This document shows, in pieces, positions 6,060 to 13,792 of a stretch of 13,928 nucleotides of DNA. The notes beneath the pieces were generated by a model, which did not search any database, had not been told where the DNA came from, and was given only the letters and a program-made list of their open reading frames with translations. The number at the start of each line of letters is the position of its first letter. Position 1 is the first letter of the stretch. The position numbers and the translations under genes were made by a program. Origin of the DNA: JBDNFP01 sp041689775 (GTDB lineage: Bacteria > Bacteroidota > Bacteroidia > Cytophagales > Spirosomataceae); contig JBDNFP010000225.1 in NCBI GenBank assembly GCA_041689775.1, forward strand, positions 1 through 13,928, read 5' to 3'.

Positions 6060-8444
6060 ATGATTCGGAATTACTTAAAAATAGCTGTCCGCAGTCTCTG
6101 GCGCAATCGACTTTACAGTTTGATTAATTTAGTTGGATTGGGGGTGGGTATGGCGGCTTCGATCCTCGTACTGTTGTGGGTACAGAATGAATTGAGTTTC
6201 GATAGTTACCACGATAAAGCAGATCGTACCTATCGCGTTACCAACACCCTTACTGAACAGGAAGAACCCTGGGTATGGGCTAGCTCTCCGCTGAAACTCG
6301 GTGCGACGGCCCGGAATGAGGTACCTGGTATCGAACGCATCGCCAACTTCAAAACACCCTGGCAAGCACTGGTTTTTCGGGTAGGGGATGAGTTGATTCG
6401 CGAGAAAAAGGTAGCCTATGTTGATTCAAACTGGTTTGCGGCTTTTGACTACCAATTTGTGGTGGGTAATGCTGACAAGGCACTGGCTGACCCTTCCATC
6501 ATAATCCTTACCCAAACCAAGGCGCACCAGTGGTTTGGGAGTCCGGAGGCCGCACTGGGCAAAATTGTGCGTATAGATTCGGTGGCCATGGTCGTGCAGT
6601 CCGTCGTACGGGATAATCCCAGTAATTCTAGTTTTCGCTACGATGTTTTGCTACCCATTCCTGCATCCGTACGAAACCCCGACGACCGTAAAAACGAGGA
6701 GAATTGGAATAATTTCAATTACCAGTTATTCCTCCAATTGAACCCAGGCGTAGACCCCGAAAAAATTGGGCCTCAATTAACGCAACTATACCATACCTAC
6801 AAAAAAGATTCCAGCATCACGGCAAGTTTGATTCCCCTGCGGGATATTCACTTCGATACTACCTTCCAGTCGGATAGTTTGCCCAAAGGGAACCGCCAAA
6901 CCGTTACTACGCTCGGCTTTGTTGGATTACTCATTCTGATCATTGCGAGTATCAACTACGTCAATCTGTCCACGGCGCTGGCTAGTCGTCGGGCAAAGGA
7001 AGTAGGAATGAAAAAGATCATCGGGGCAAGCCGAGGACGTTTGTTTACGCAATTTTTTGGCGAATCCGCCTTCATTATTTTGTTGGCTTTGGTATTGGCG
7101 TTAGGACTAATAAGCCTCTGTCTACCCGAGTTGAACGACTTTACCGGTACCGTTTTCGTGCTTGAAGTGGGAAATGCGTCCCTCTGGCTGTTGCTTTTTC
7201 TCAGCTCGGGGATAACCTTGCTACTATCGGGAATCTATCCTTCTTTACTGCTGTCTTCCATTGAGCCTGTCAAAGTTCTGAAAGGTAGCAGCATGTTAGC
7301 TTCAACGAATGCGGGCTTTCGGCAGAGCCTAGTCGTGGTGCAATTTGCCATTTCACTCATCTTGATTGTGAGTACGTTGGTTATTTTCCGGCAACTCCGC
7401 TATGCCCAGAACATGGACAGCGGCTATCAGCGAAAACATATATTTTCATTCCAGGTACCTTTCACGAGGGATGTCAGAAAAGCGGGTGCTCGCGATTTTA
7501 TCAAACAGAATTTACGGCAGACGAGTGAAGTAGCCGGGGTTACCTCCACCAATGAGTCGATCGTTGATTTAGAAAGTTTTCACAGCGGCAGTCTCAAATG
7601 GGAAGGTAAACCAGAAAATTTTACCCCTACCGTAGCGCAGTTTTCGGTCGAGCCAGAAACACAGGCGGTATTGGGCCTCAAACTTGCGGAAGGACGGTGG
7701 TTTCAGCGCGGTATAAAACTCGACTCGGCCAACGTGATTCTGAACGAAACTGCCGTCAGGAAACTTGGCTTGAAAAAGCCCGTGGTGGGCCAGTGGTTCG
7801 AGTTTCAGGGGGCGCGTGGACAAATTATTGGGGTAGCAAAAGATTTTCATTTTCGGAATCTGCACCAGCTCATCGAACCCATGGTACTGTTCAGTAGCGC
7901 TAGTTGGCAATCCACTATTTATGTTAAAACCCAACCCGGAACAACCCGGCAGGCGGTAGCCAAAGCCGAAAAGCTTTGGGGCGAGTACTTTCCGGAAACG
8001 CCCTTTCAGTACACATTTCTGGATGAAAGCTTTGACCATCTCTACCAGTCAGAACGCAAAGCAGGTCAGTTGTTTAACGTGTTTTCCGGCATCGCCATTC
8101 TCATTTCCTGCCTTGGGCTCTTTGGCCTAGCCACCTTCACCGCCGAGCAGCGTACCAAGGAAATCGGCGTTCGTAAAGTATTGGGTGCGAGCGTTGGCAG
8201 TATCGTCGCGTTGCTTTCTAGGGATTTCCTGAAACTGGTCTTAATCGCCATAGTGATCGCCAGCCCCATCGCCCGGTACGCCATGAACGCGTGGCTGGCG
8301 GACTTTGCTTACAAAATTGATATGAGTTGGTGGGTATTTGCTTTGGCGGGCGGTCTGGCTATGATGGTCGCTTTGGTTACCGTCAGTTTTCAGAGTGTAA
8401 GGGCGGCGTTGATGAATCCGGTAAAGAGTTTGCGGTCTGAATAA
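6060..8444 (+). CDS. ABC transporter permease, tandem MacB/FtsX type (permease 2)
   Basis: This 794-residue protein has the same two-module architecture: membrane helices at about 18-42, 283-305, 334-355 and 374-397 with a periplasmic domain at 45-280, then 421-443, a second periplasmic domain at about 445-668, and helices at about 672-694, 719-742 and 757-778. EIGVRKVLGAS, after the sixth helix, is the predicted coupling segment. The N-terminus (IAVRSLWRNRLYSLIN) resembles permease 4 (IAFRQLWRNRLFTLLN) more than permeases 1 and 3. Residue 739, in the seventh membrane helix, is Arg (CGG, 8274-8276) where the three paralogues have Trp. It begins 80 bp after permease 1, and no hairpin repeat is present in that gap. 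Confidence 0.9.
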   Translation: MIRNYLKIAVRSLWRNRLYSLINLVGLGVGMAASILVLLWVQNELSFDSYHDKADRTYRVTNTLTEQEEPWVWASSPLKLGATARNEVPGIERIANFKTPWQALVFRVGDELIREKKVAYVDSNWFAAFDYQFVVGNADKALADPSIIILTQTKAHQWFGSPEAALGKIVRIDSVAMVVQSVVRDNPSNSSFRYDVLLPIPASVRNPDDRKNEENWNNFNYQLFLQLNPGVDPEKIGPQLTQLYHTYKKDSSITASLIPLRDIHFDTTFQSDSLPKGNRQTVTTLGFVGLLILIIASINYVNLSTALASRRAKEVGMKKIIGASRGRLFTQFFGESAFIILLALVLALGLISLCLPELNDFTGTVFVLEVGNASLWLLLFLSSGITLLLSGIYPSLLLSSIEPVKVLKGSSMLASTNAGFRQSLVVVQFAISLILIVSTLVIFRQLRYAQNMDSGYQRKHIFSFQVPFTRDVRKAGARDFIKQNLRQTSEVAGVTSTNESIVDLESFHSGSLKWEGKPENFTPTVAQFSVEPETQAVLGLKLAEGRWFQRGIKLDSANVILNETAVRKLGLKKPVVGQWFEFQGARGQIIGVAKDFHFRNLHQLIEPMVLFSSASWQSTIYVKTQPGTTRQAVAKAEKLWGEYFPETPFQYTFLDESFDHLYQSERKAGQLFNVFSGIAILISCLGLFGLATFTAEQRTKEIGVRKVLGASVGSIVALLSRDFLKLVLIAIVIASPIARYAMNAWLADFAYKIDMSWWVFALAGGLAMMVALVTVSFQSVRAALMNPVKSLRSE

Positions 8445-8540
8445 ATTTATGGGAGAAAAGGGTAAAAGGAGGAAGGTATATAGCTACGAATGACGCTCTC
8501 CCATTTGCTTTTCTCCACTCTCCATCAATCCTTTTTTTAA
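8445..8540. repeat. Intergenic purine/pyrimidine hairpin repeat, copy B
   Basis: It fills the gap between permeases 2 and 3. The purine arm (8451-8476, GGGAGAAAAGGGTAAAAGGA...) is followed by the centre CGAATGACG (8487-8495). The pyrimidine arm follows (8496-8537, with CTCTCCCATTTGCTTTTCTCC and ending in a run of seven T). Complementarity is imperfect but long. The T-run after a potential stem resembles an intrinsic terminator or attenuator, but it lies only 9 bp before the next ATG. The sequence just before that ATG (AAAAAGCC) recurs before permease 4. Confidence 0.65.
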
Positions 8541-8546
8541 AAAGCC

Positions 8547-10976
8547 ATGATCAAAAACTACCTCAAAATCGCCTGGCGGAACCTGCGAAAGCACTCCTTC
8601 TACTCCTTTCTGAACATCTTCGGACTGTCGCTGGGTCTGGCGAGTTGCCTGCTCATAACCCTTTATGTGCTCGAAGAACTCAGCTACGACCGTTTTTTTG
8701 ATAAGGCCGACCGCATCTACCGGATCGATGCCGATGTGAAGTTTGGTGGGCCGGAAATGAAACTGGCCGTGTCTTCTGACCCCATGGGGTATACGCTCAA
8801 AAGAGATTATCCCCAAATTGAGGCCGTGACGCGCCTGCGCGACAATGGCAACTACCTGGTACGGCGAAACGAGAAGGCCGAAAACCTGACCGAAGCCAAC
8901 GTGGCTTTTGCGGACTCTACCTTCTTCCAGGTGTTTTCCATCCCCCTACTGGCGGGCGATGCCAAAACGGCCCTTACCGAACCCAACACCCTGGTACTTT
9001 CGGAGCGGGATGCCATCAAGTACTTTGGCAAGGAAGACCCCATCGGCAAAACGCTGCTGCTCGACAACGAGCATACCTACCGCGTCACGGGGGTTATGCA
9101 GACCATTCCGGCCAACTCCCACCTGAGCGAACTGAATATGTTGCTGGCCATGGCGTCTCGGGAAGAAAGCCGCCGCAACAGCTGGGGAAGCCACAATTTC
9201 AATACCTATTTGCTATTCAAGGAAGCTGTGGATGTCCGGCAGTTTGAAAAAAACTTTGATACCATACTCGACAAGTACGTAGGCCCCTGGGTGAAGGGCG
9301 TGATGGGGGCGACGATGGATGATCTGGAAAAATCCGGCAATTACCTGCGCTATTCCCTGCTGCCGATGACCGACATCCACCTGCACTCCGACCGCGTGGC
9401 CGAGCTTGGGGTGAACGGGAACATGCAGTACGTGTACATCTTTTCGGTGGTGGCGTTGTTTCTGCTGCTGATTGCCTGTGTCAATTTCATGAACCTGGCT
9501 ACGGCCCGCTCGGCCAACCGCGCCCGGGAGGTGGGGGTACGCAAGGCCCTAGGCTCGGAGCGGTCGTCGCTGATGGCGCAATTCCTGACCGAATCCCTGC
9601 TCCTGAGCTATATAGCCCTCGGTCTGTCTCTGCTGCTGGCGTTTCTGGCGCTTCCGTTGTTCAATCAACTGGCCGGGAAGGAAATCACCTTTCCGATTTC
9701 TGAGGGTTTATTCTGGGCTATCCTACTGGGTACCGGGGGAGTCGTGGGGCTGCTGGCGGGGAGCTACCCGGCTTTTTTTCTATCGGGCTTTCAGGCCATC
9801 AAAGTTCTCAAAGGGCGGCTGGCCGTCGAGGGTAAAGGGGGGTACCTTCGCAATTCCCTCGTGGTGTTTCAGTTTGTGATATCGGTCATGCTCATCATCG
9901 GTACGCTGGTCATTTATCGGCAGCTGGGGTATATACAATCCAAAGCCCTGGGGTACGATAAGGAGCAAGTGCTGATTATCGACAATGCCTACGCGCTGGG
10001 TACCCAAACGAAGGCTTTTAAACAGCAGATGCTATCCTTGCCCAATGTCGAAAGTGGCACGGTGTCCTCCTACATGCCTACCCCCTCGTCCCGAAGCGAT
10101 GATACGTTTTTTCCCGAAGGGCAATCCCTGAAAGAAAAGGGACTCAATATGCAAAAATGGGAGGTAGACGAAGACTACGCCCAAACGCTGGGCCTGAAAG
10201 TGACCAAGGGACGCTTTTTCAGCAAAGAATTCCCCTCCGATTCGCTGGCGATGGTACTCAACGAGGAGGCCGCGCGTATGTTCGGCTTTTCAGATCCCAT
10301 CGGCAAGCGTATCGTGACTTTGGACGGCCCACAGGCCAATAATGAGATCGTCTATACCGTGGTGGGTGTGGTGAAAAACTTTCATTACGAATCCCTCCGA
10401 AAAAACATCGGTGCTCTTAGTATGACGCTGGAGAATAGTCCGGGCATGTTTGCCTTTCGGCTGAAAACGGACGATGTACTCACGAGCGTGAAAAAGGCCG
10501 AAGCGACTTGGAAGCAAATGGCCCCCGGTCAACCCTTTGAGTACCGCTTCATGAACAAGGATTTTGACGCTACCTACCGGGCCGAAACACGCGTGGGAAG
10601 TATCTTTATCACCTTTGCCCTGCTTTCGATTCTGATTGGGTGCCTGGGGCTGTTTGGCTTAGCCGCGTTTACCGCTGAGCGACGTACCAAGGAAATCGGG
10701 GTACGCAAGGTGTTGGGGGCTTCCGTGGGGAATATCGCGGCCATGCTTTCCAAAGACTTTCTCAAACTGGTGCTCATTGCCATCGTGATTGCCTCGCCGC
10801 TCGCTTGGTACGGCATGAATGCCTGGCTCGGTGAGTTTGCCTACAAGATTGACATGCAGTGGTGGATGTTTGCGCTGGCGGGGGTACTGGCTATTGTCAT
10901 TGCGCTGCTGACGGTGAGTTTTCAGAGTATCAAAGCCGCCCTGATGAATCCGGTGAAGAGTTTACGGTCTGAATAA
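8547..10976 (+). CDS. ABC transporter permease, tandem MacB/FtsX type (permease 3)
   Basis: This 809-residue paralogue has the same fold plan: helices at about 20-42, 295-317, 345-371 and 387-411 around a periplasmic domain at 45-290, then 436-458, a second periplasmic domain, and three helices in the last 125 residues. Coupling motifs are REVGVRKALGS (327-337) and KEIGVRKVLGAS after the sixth helix. The N-terminus (IAWRNLRKHSFYSFLN) groups with permease 1, and 17 nt (AAAATCGCCTGGCGGAA) are identical between the two. The last 73 residues differ from permease 2 at about 14 positions, far fewer than elsewhere. The gene is visibly the most GC-rich of the four, with many C/G third positions. Hairpin repeats flank it on both sides. 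Confidence 0.9.
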   Translation: MIKNYLKIAWRNLRKHSFYSFLNIFGLSLGLASCLLITLYVLEELSYDRFFDKADRIYRIDADVKFGGPEMKLAVSSDPMGYTLKRDYPQIEAVTRLRDNGNYLVRRNEKAENLTEANVAFADSTFFQVFSIPLLAGDAKTALTEPNTLVLSERDAIKYFGKEDPIGKTLLLDNEHTYRVTGVMQTIPANSHLSELNMLLAMASREESRRNSWGSHNFNTYLLFKEAVDVRQFEKNFDTILDKYVGPWVKGVMGATMDDLEKSGNYLRYSLLPMTDIHLHSDRVAELGVNGNMQYVYIFSVVALFLLLIACVNFMNLATARSANRAREVGVRKALGSERSSLMAQFLTESLLLSYIALGLSLLLAFLALPLFNQLAGKEITFPISEGLFWAILLGTGGVVGLLAGSYPAFFLSGFQAIKVLKGRLAVEGKGGYLRNSLVVFQFVISVMLIIGTLVIYRQLGYIQSKALGYDKEQVLIIDNAYALGTQTKAFKQQMLSLPNVESGTVSSYMPTPSSRSDDTFFPEGQSLKEKGLNMQKWEVDEDYAQTLGLKVTKGRFFSKEFPSDSLAMVLNEEAARMFGFSDPIGKRIVTLDGPQANNEIVYTVVGVVKNFHYESLRKNIGALSMTLENSPGMFAFRLKTDDVLTSVKKAEATWKQMAPGQPFEYRFMNKDFDATYRAETRVGSIFITFALLSILIGCLGLFGLAAFTAERRTKEIGVRKVLGASVGNIAAMLSKDFLKLVLIAIVIASPLAWYGMNAWLGEFAYKIDMQWWMFALAGVLAIVIALLTVSFQSIKAALMNPVKSLRSE

Positions 10977-11070
10977 ATTTACGGGAGAAAAGGGTAAAAG
11001 GAGGAAAGGGATGAAAGGAGGAAGGATTAGAGAAATGGGGAACTCCCTACCTATTTCTTTTCATTCTTAC
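10977..11070. repeat. Intergenic purine/pyrimidine hairpin repeat, copy C1
   Basis: After the permease 3 stop, TAAATTTACGGGAGAAAAGG repeats the downstream sequence of permease 2 almost exactly. The purine-rich run reaches about 11040 (GGAGGAAAGGGATGAAAGGA...). A shorter pyrimidine arm follows (about 11043-11068, TCCCTACCTATTTCTTTTC). This is the first of two hairpin units in the 243-bp gap between permeases 3 and 4. Confidence 0.6.
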
Positions 11071-11082
11071 ACCAGTAATCAC

Positions 11083-11105
11083 TTACAGAAATTACAATTA
11101 GAATA
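11083..11105. repeat. Direct repeat shared with 13771-13792
   Basis: This AT-rich segment begins TTACAGAAATTACAATT and ends GAATA. It recurs after hairpin copy D at 13771-13792 with one substitution and one missing base. In both places it directly follows a hairpin unit downstream of a permease, which marks it as part of the same duplicated downstream block. Confidence 0.6.
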
Positions 11106-11111
11106 AAATTC

Positions 11112-11211
11112 AAGCAAGAAATGGAGCAAGGATAAAAGCAGGAAGGGATAAAAGAAACGTATGACGAATTCCCTTTCTCCATTCCTCCCTTTCTCCATTA
11201 ATCCTTTTAAA
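11112..11211. repeat. Intergenic purine/pyrimidine hairpin repeat, copy C2
   Basis: A purine arm (about 11118-11157, AAATGGAGCAAGGATAAAAG...) is followed by the centre CGTATGACG (11158-11166). A pyrimidine arm comes next (about 11167-11208, with TTCCCTTTCTCCATTCCTCC and TTTCTCCATTAATCCTTTT). The outer ends of the arms pair best: AATGGAGCAAGG against AATGGAGAAAGG in the reverse complement. The pyrimidine arm closely matches that of copy D and leads into AAAAAGCC-ATG of permease 4, as copy B does for permease 3. Confidence 0.65.
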
Positions 11212-11219
11212 AAAAAGCC

Positions 11220-13673
11220 ATGATCAATAACTACTTCAAAATAGCCTTCCGTCAGCTCTGGCGTAACCGACTGTTTACGCTATTGAATATCGGCGGACTT
11301 TCCATTGGGCTGGCGTCGTGTTGGATGATTTTCCAGCTCGTAAACTTTGAGCTTAACTTCAACACCGATCATCCACAGGCCGATCGTATCTATAAGGTAG
11401 TTTCCCACTTCATATTTGAAGGGGAGGAGTCCGGCAATGCAGGTACTCCCAAGCCTTTGGCCGCCGCACTCCGTGGGGAGGTAGGTGGTATAGGGCTAGC
11501 TGTGGGGCTTTATAGTCAATGGATGTCAACATTACAAGTGCAGCAGCCTTCGGGGAAGTTGCAGGTATTCAATGATATTGAAAATGTAGTAGCCACCACA
11601 GACGACTACTTTCGGCTGGTACCTTATCAATGGCTAGCCGGTACGCCTAACAAGGTACTCACTGAACCCAATCAGGTTGTACTGACTAAATCTCGCGCCG
11701 ATAGGTACTTTCCGGGGTTGAGTCCCGAACAAATACTGGGAAGTACACTCAATTATAGAGATACCATAGCGGTGACCGTGACCGGCATTGTGGCGGATGC
11801 AAGTACTTCTACTTCTTTTACCGGAAAAGAATTTCTATCCTTAACGACCATTCAGAAAGGTAAATTGGCCGAGCAGTTTGCAAGTTCATGGGGAAGTACC
11901 AACTCCAACGATCAGGTTTATGTGCTATTGAACGAAAATACTGACGTTCAAAAAGTAAGCCAAACCATAAACGCTCTATCTACCAAATATTCCAAGGCTG
12001 ACGTGGAGAAATGGGGCGACTATGGCCGCGAGCACAAATTGATACCCTTGGCGGAAGTGCACTTTGCGACCGAATACCAAGGCCGGGACCGGACCGTGGA
12101 TAAAAAAGTTCTGTATGGATTACTGGGGTTAGCTGTGTTTTTACTCGTGTTGGCGGTCATTAACTACATCAATCTCACTACGGCTCAGGTACCTCAGTGC
12201 GCCCGCGAAATTGGGGTCCGGAAAGCACTCGGAAGTTCGCGTACTCATCTGATGGTAAACTTCTTTGGCGAAACATTCCTGGTTACTAGCCTAGCGTGTG
12301 GGGTGGCCTACGTATGGATGCTAGCGTTCTGGACTAGTTTTCGCGAGCTCTTTCCCGAAGAACTTACTCTGAATCAAAACCCGGTGCAAAGTCTGCTCTT
12401 TATGGCTGTGCTTGTTTTGGTGGTGAGCGTGTTGTCTGGTTGGTATCCGGGTGTACTCATTACCCGGTTTCAACCTACTCAGGTACTGCGCGGGCAGTTA
12501 AGTTTTTCCATTGGTCAAAACCGGTTCACATTCCGTAAAATTCTGATTGTATTTCAGTTTGTCATCGCGCAGGGTTTTATTATTGGTGCTATTATCCTCA
12601 ATCAACAGTTGCACTATGCTCTCGAAAAGGATCTGGGGTTTGACCGTGAGGCGATTCTGACGTTTCATGTTCCGTACCGACTGTTAGAGTCCCAGGCCTA
12701 TCAGAGCAAGCACCTTACTTTAAAGCAAGAGTTGAAGCGTTTTGCTGAGGTAGAACACGTGAGCTTGGGAGATTCGCCCTTCACTAACTCTTTTACGAGT
12801 AATTCGCACATGTATGCTGGTCCGAAAGGAGAGATAGAGCGTAACCTATACCAAAAATACGTTGATACTGAGCTCCTCGATACCTACGGGATGAAGCTAA
12901 TTGCTGGACGAAATGTAGTACCAAGCGACACCGTAAAGGAGTACGTGCTCAACGAAATCGCCGTGAAAGCTTTCGGTTTTGCAAGTCCGCTCGCCGCCAT
13001 TGGCAAGTTCTTAACCGAAAACGGGGAAGGAAGGCCCATTCAGATTGTGGGTGTGGTATCTGATTTTCACTCGGCTACCCTCGATGAAGCCATTAGCCCG
13101 CTTGCCCTTACGACCCAAAAAGACAGAACCGGCACTTTTAATGTAAAGTTAGCATCCAGAAAGCCCTCCGACTGGCAGGCAGGGATTCAGAAAATGGAGT
13201 CTAGTTGGAAAAGTACCTATCCGGATGCACCCTTCGAGTACACATTCTACGATGATATGATCGAGAATTATTATGAGTCGGAGCGCACACTTTCCAAGAT
13301 CATTAACTTGGCCACCGCCGTGGCTATTCTAATCAGTTGCCTAGGATTATTCGGCCTAGCTGCCCTAACGGCCTATCAACGGACCAAGGAAATTGGGATT
13401 AGAAAAGTACTAGGAGCCAGTGTCTACGGCATAGTTGGCTTACTATCCACAGACTTCTTATTACTTGTCTTTATTGCGTTGCTCATAGCGAGTCCGATTG
13501 CCTGGTACTTCATGGAGCAGTGGCTCAACAATTTTGTGTACCGAATCACGATTAGCTGGTGGAGTTTTATGCTAGCCGGGGGACTTGCGCTCCTTATCGC
13601 ACTAGTAACGGTCAGCTACCAATCCATCAAAGCCGCGCTGATGAACCCGGTGAAGAGTTTGCGGTTTGAATAA
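11220..13673 (+). CDS. ABC transporter permease, tandem MacB/FtsX type (permease 4)
   Basis: This 817-residue protein has the same plan: helices at about 20-42, 297-319, 348-370 and 389-414, a second module starting at about 439-461, and three helices in the last 125 residues. Coupling motifs are REIGVRKALGSS (329-340) and KEIGIRKVLGAS after the sixth helix. The start MINNYFKIAFRQLWRNRL groups with permease 2. The protein is the most diverged of the set: its first periplasmic domain differs strongly and its C-terminal helices are less alike (FLLLVFIALLIASP). It still ends in the shared AALMNPVKSLR-x-E tail. It appears to be the last gene of the transporter unit. Confidence 0.9.
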   Translation: MINNYFKIAFRQLWRNRLFTLLNIGGLSIGLASCWMIFQLVNFELNFNTDHPQADRIYKVVSHFIFEGEESGNAGTPKPLAAALRGEVGGIGLAVGLYSQWMSTLQVQQPSGKLQVFNDIENVVATTDDYFRLVPYQWLAGTPNKVLTEPNQVVLTKSRADRYFPGLSPEQILGSTLNYRDTIAVTVTGIVADASTSTSFTGKEFLSLTTIQKGKLAEQFASSWGSTNSNDQVYVLLNENTDVQKVSQTINALSTKYSKADVEKWGDYGREHKLIPLAEVHFATEYQGRDRTVDKKVLYGLLGLAVFLLVLAVINYINLTTAQVPQCAREIGVRKALGSSRTHLMVNFFGETFLVTSLACGVAYVWMLAFWTSFRELFPEELTLNQNPVQSLLFMAVLVLVVSVLSGWYPGVLITRFQPTQVLRGQLSFSIGQNRFTFRKILIVFQFVIAQGFIIGAIILNQQLHYALEKDLGFDREAILTFHVPYRLLESQAYQSKHLTLKQELKRFAEVEHVSLGDSPFTNSFTSNSHMYAGPKGEIERNLYQKYVDTELLDTYGMKLIAGRNVVPSDTVKEYVLNEIAVKAFGFASPLAAIGKFLTENGEGRPIQIVGVVSDFHSATLDEAISPLALTTQKDRTGTFNVKLASRKPSDWQAGIQKMESSWKSTYPDAPFEYTFYDDMIENYYESERTLSKIINLATAVAILISCLGLFGLAALTAYQRTKEIGIRKVLGASVYGIVGLLSTDFLLLVFIALLIASPIAWYFMEQWLNNFVYRITISWWSFMLAGGLALLIALVTVSYQSIKAALMNPVKSLRFE

Positions 13674-13770
13674 ATTTATGGGATGAAAGGATAAAAGGAT
13701 AAAAGGAGAGAGGATGAAAGGAGTGAATGACGTATTCCCTTTTCCTTTCCTCCCTTTCTCCATTAGTCCT
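13674..13770. repeat. Intergenic purine/pyrimidine hairpin repeat, copy D (possible operon end)
   Basis: A purine arm (about 13680-13724, GGGATGAAAGGATAAAAGGA...) is followed by the centre GAATGACG (13725-13732). A pyrimidine arm comes next (about 13734-13772, with ATTCCCTTTTCCTTTCCTCC and TTTCTCCATTAGTCCTTT). The first bases after the stop (AATTTATGGGA) equal those after permease 2. Its position after the last permease would suit a transcript 3'-end structure, but the same repeat lies inside the cassette, so termination is not established. Confidence 0.6.
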
Positions 13771-13792
13771 TTACAAAAATTACAATTGAATA
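13771..13792. repeat. Direct repeat shared with 11083-11105, interrupted at its right edge
   Basis: This is the second copy of the AT-rich segment described at 11083. Similarity to the first copy stops abruptly after GAATA (13788-13792). From there the first copy continues AAATTCAAG while this one continues GGACTTTCGCAAATC. The sharp break suggests an insertion boundary at about 13793. Confidence 0.5.

Noticed and set aside
7569..8039. Minus-strand ORF of 156 codons inside permease 2
   Set aside because: It is entirely antisense to a well-supported permease and has no recognisable domain.
8496..8540. Intrinsic terminator between permeases 2 and 3 from the run of seven T
   Set aside because: The preceding stem is imperfect and long, the T-run belongs to a repeated pyrimidine arm, and it lies only 9 bp before the next start codon. 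I kept it as a hairpin repeat with possible attenuation.
10157..10342. Plus-strand ORF in another frame inside permease 3
   Set aside because: It is a frame shadow caused by the high GC of this gene, and the permease frame is continuous and conserved through the region.
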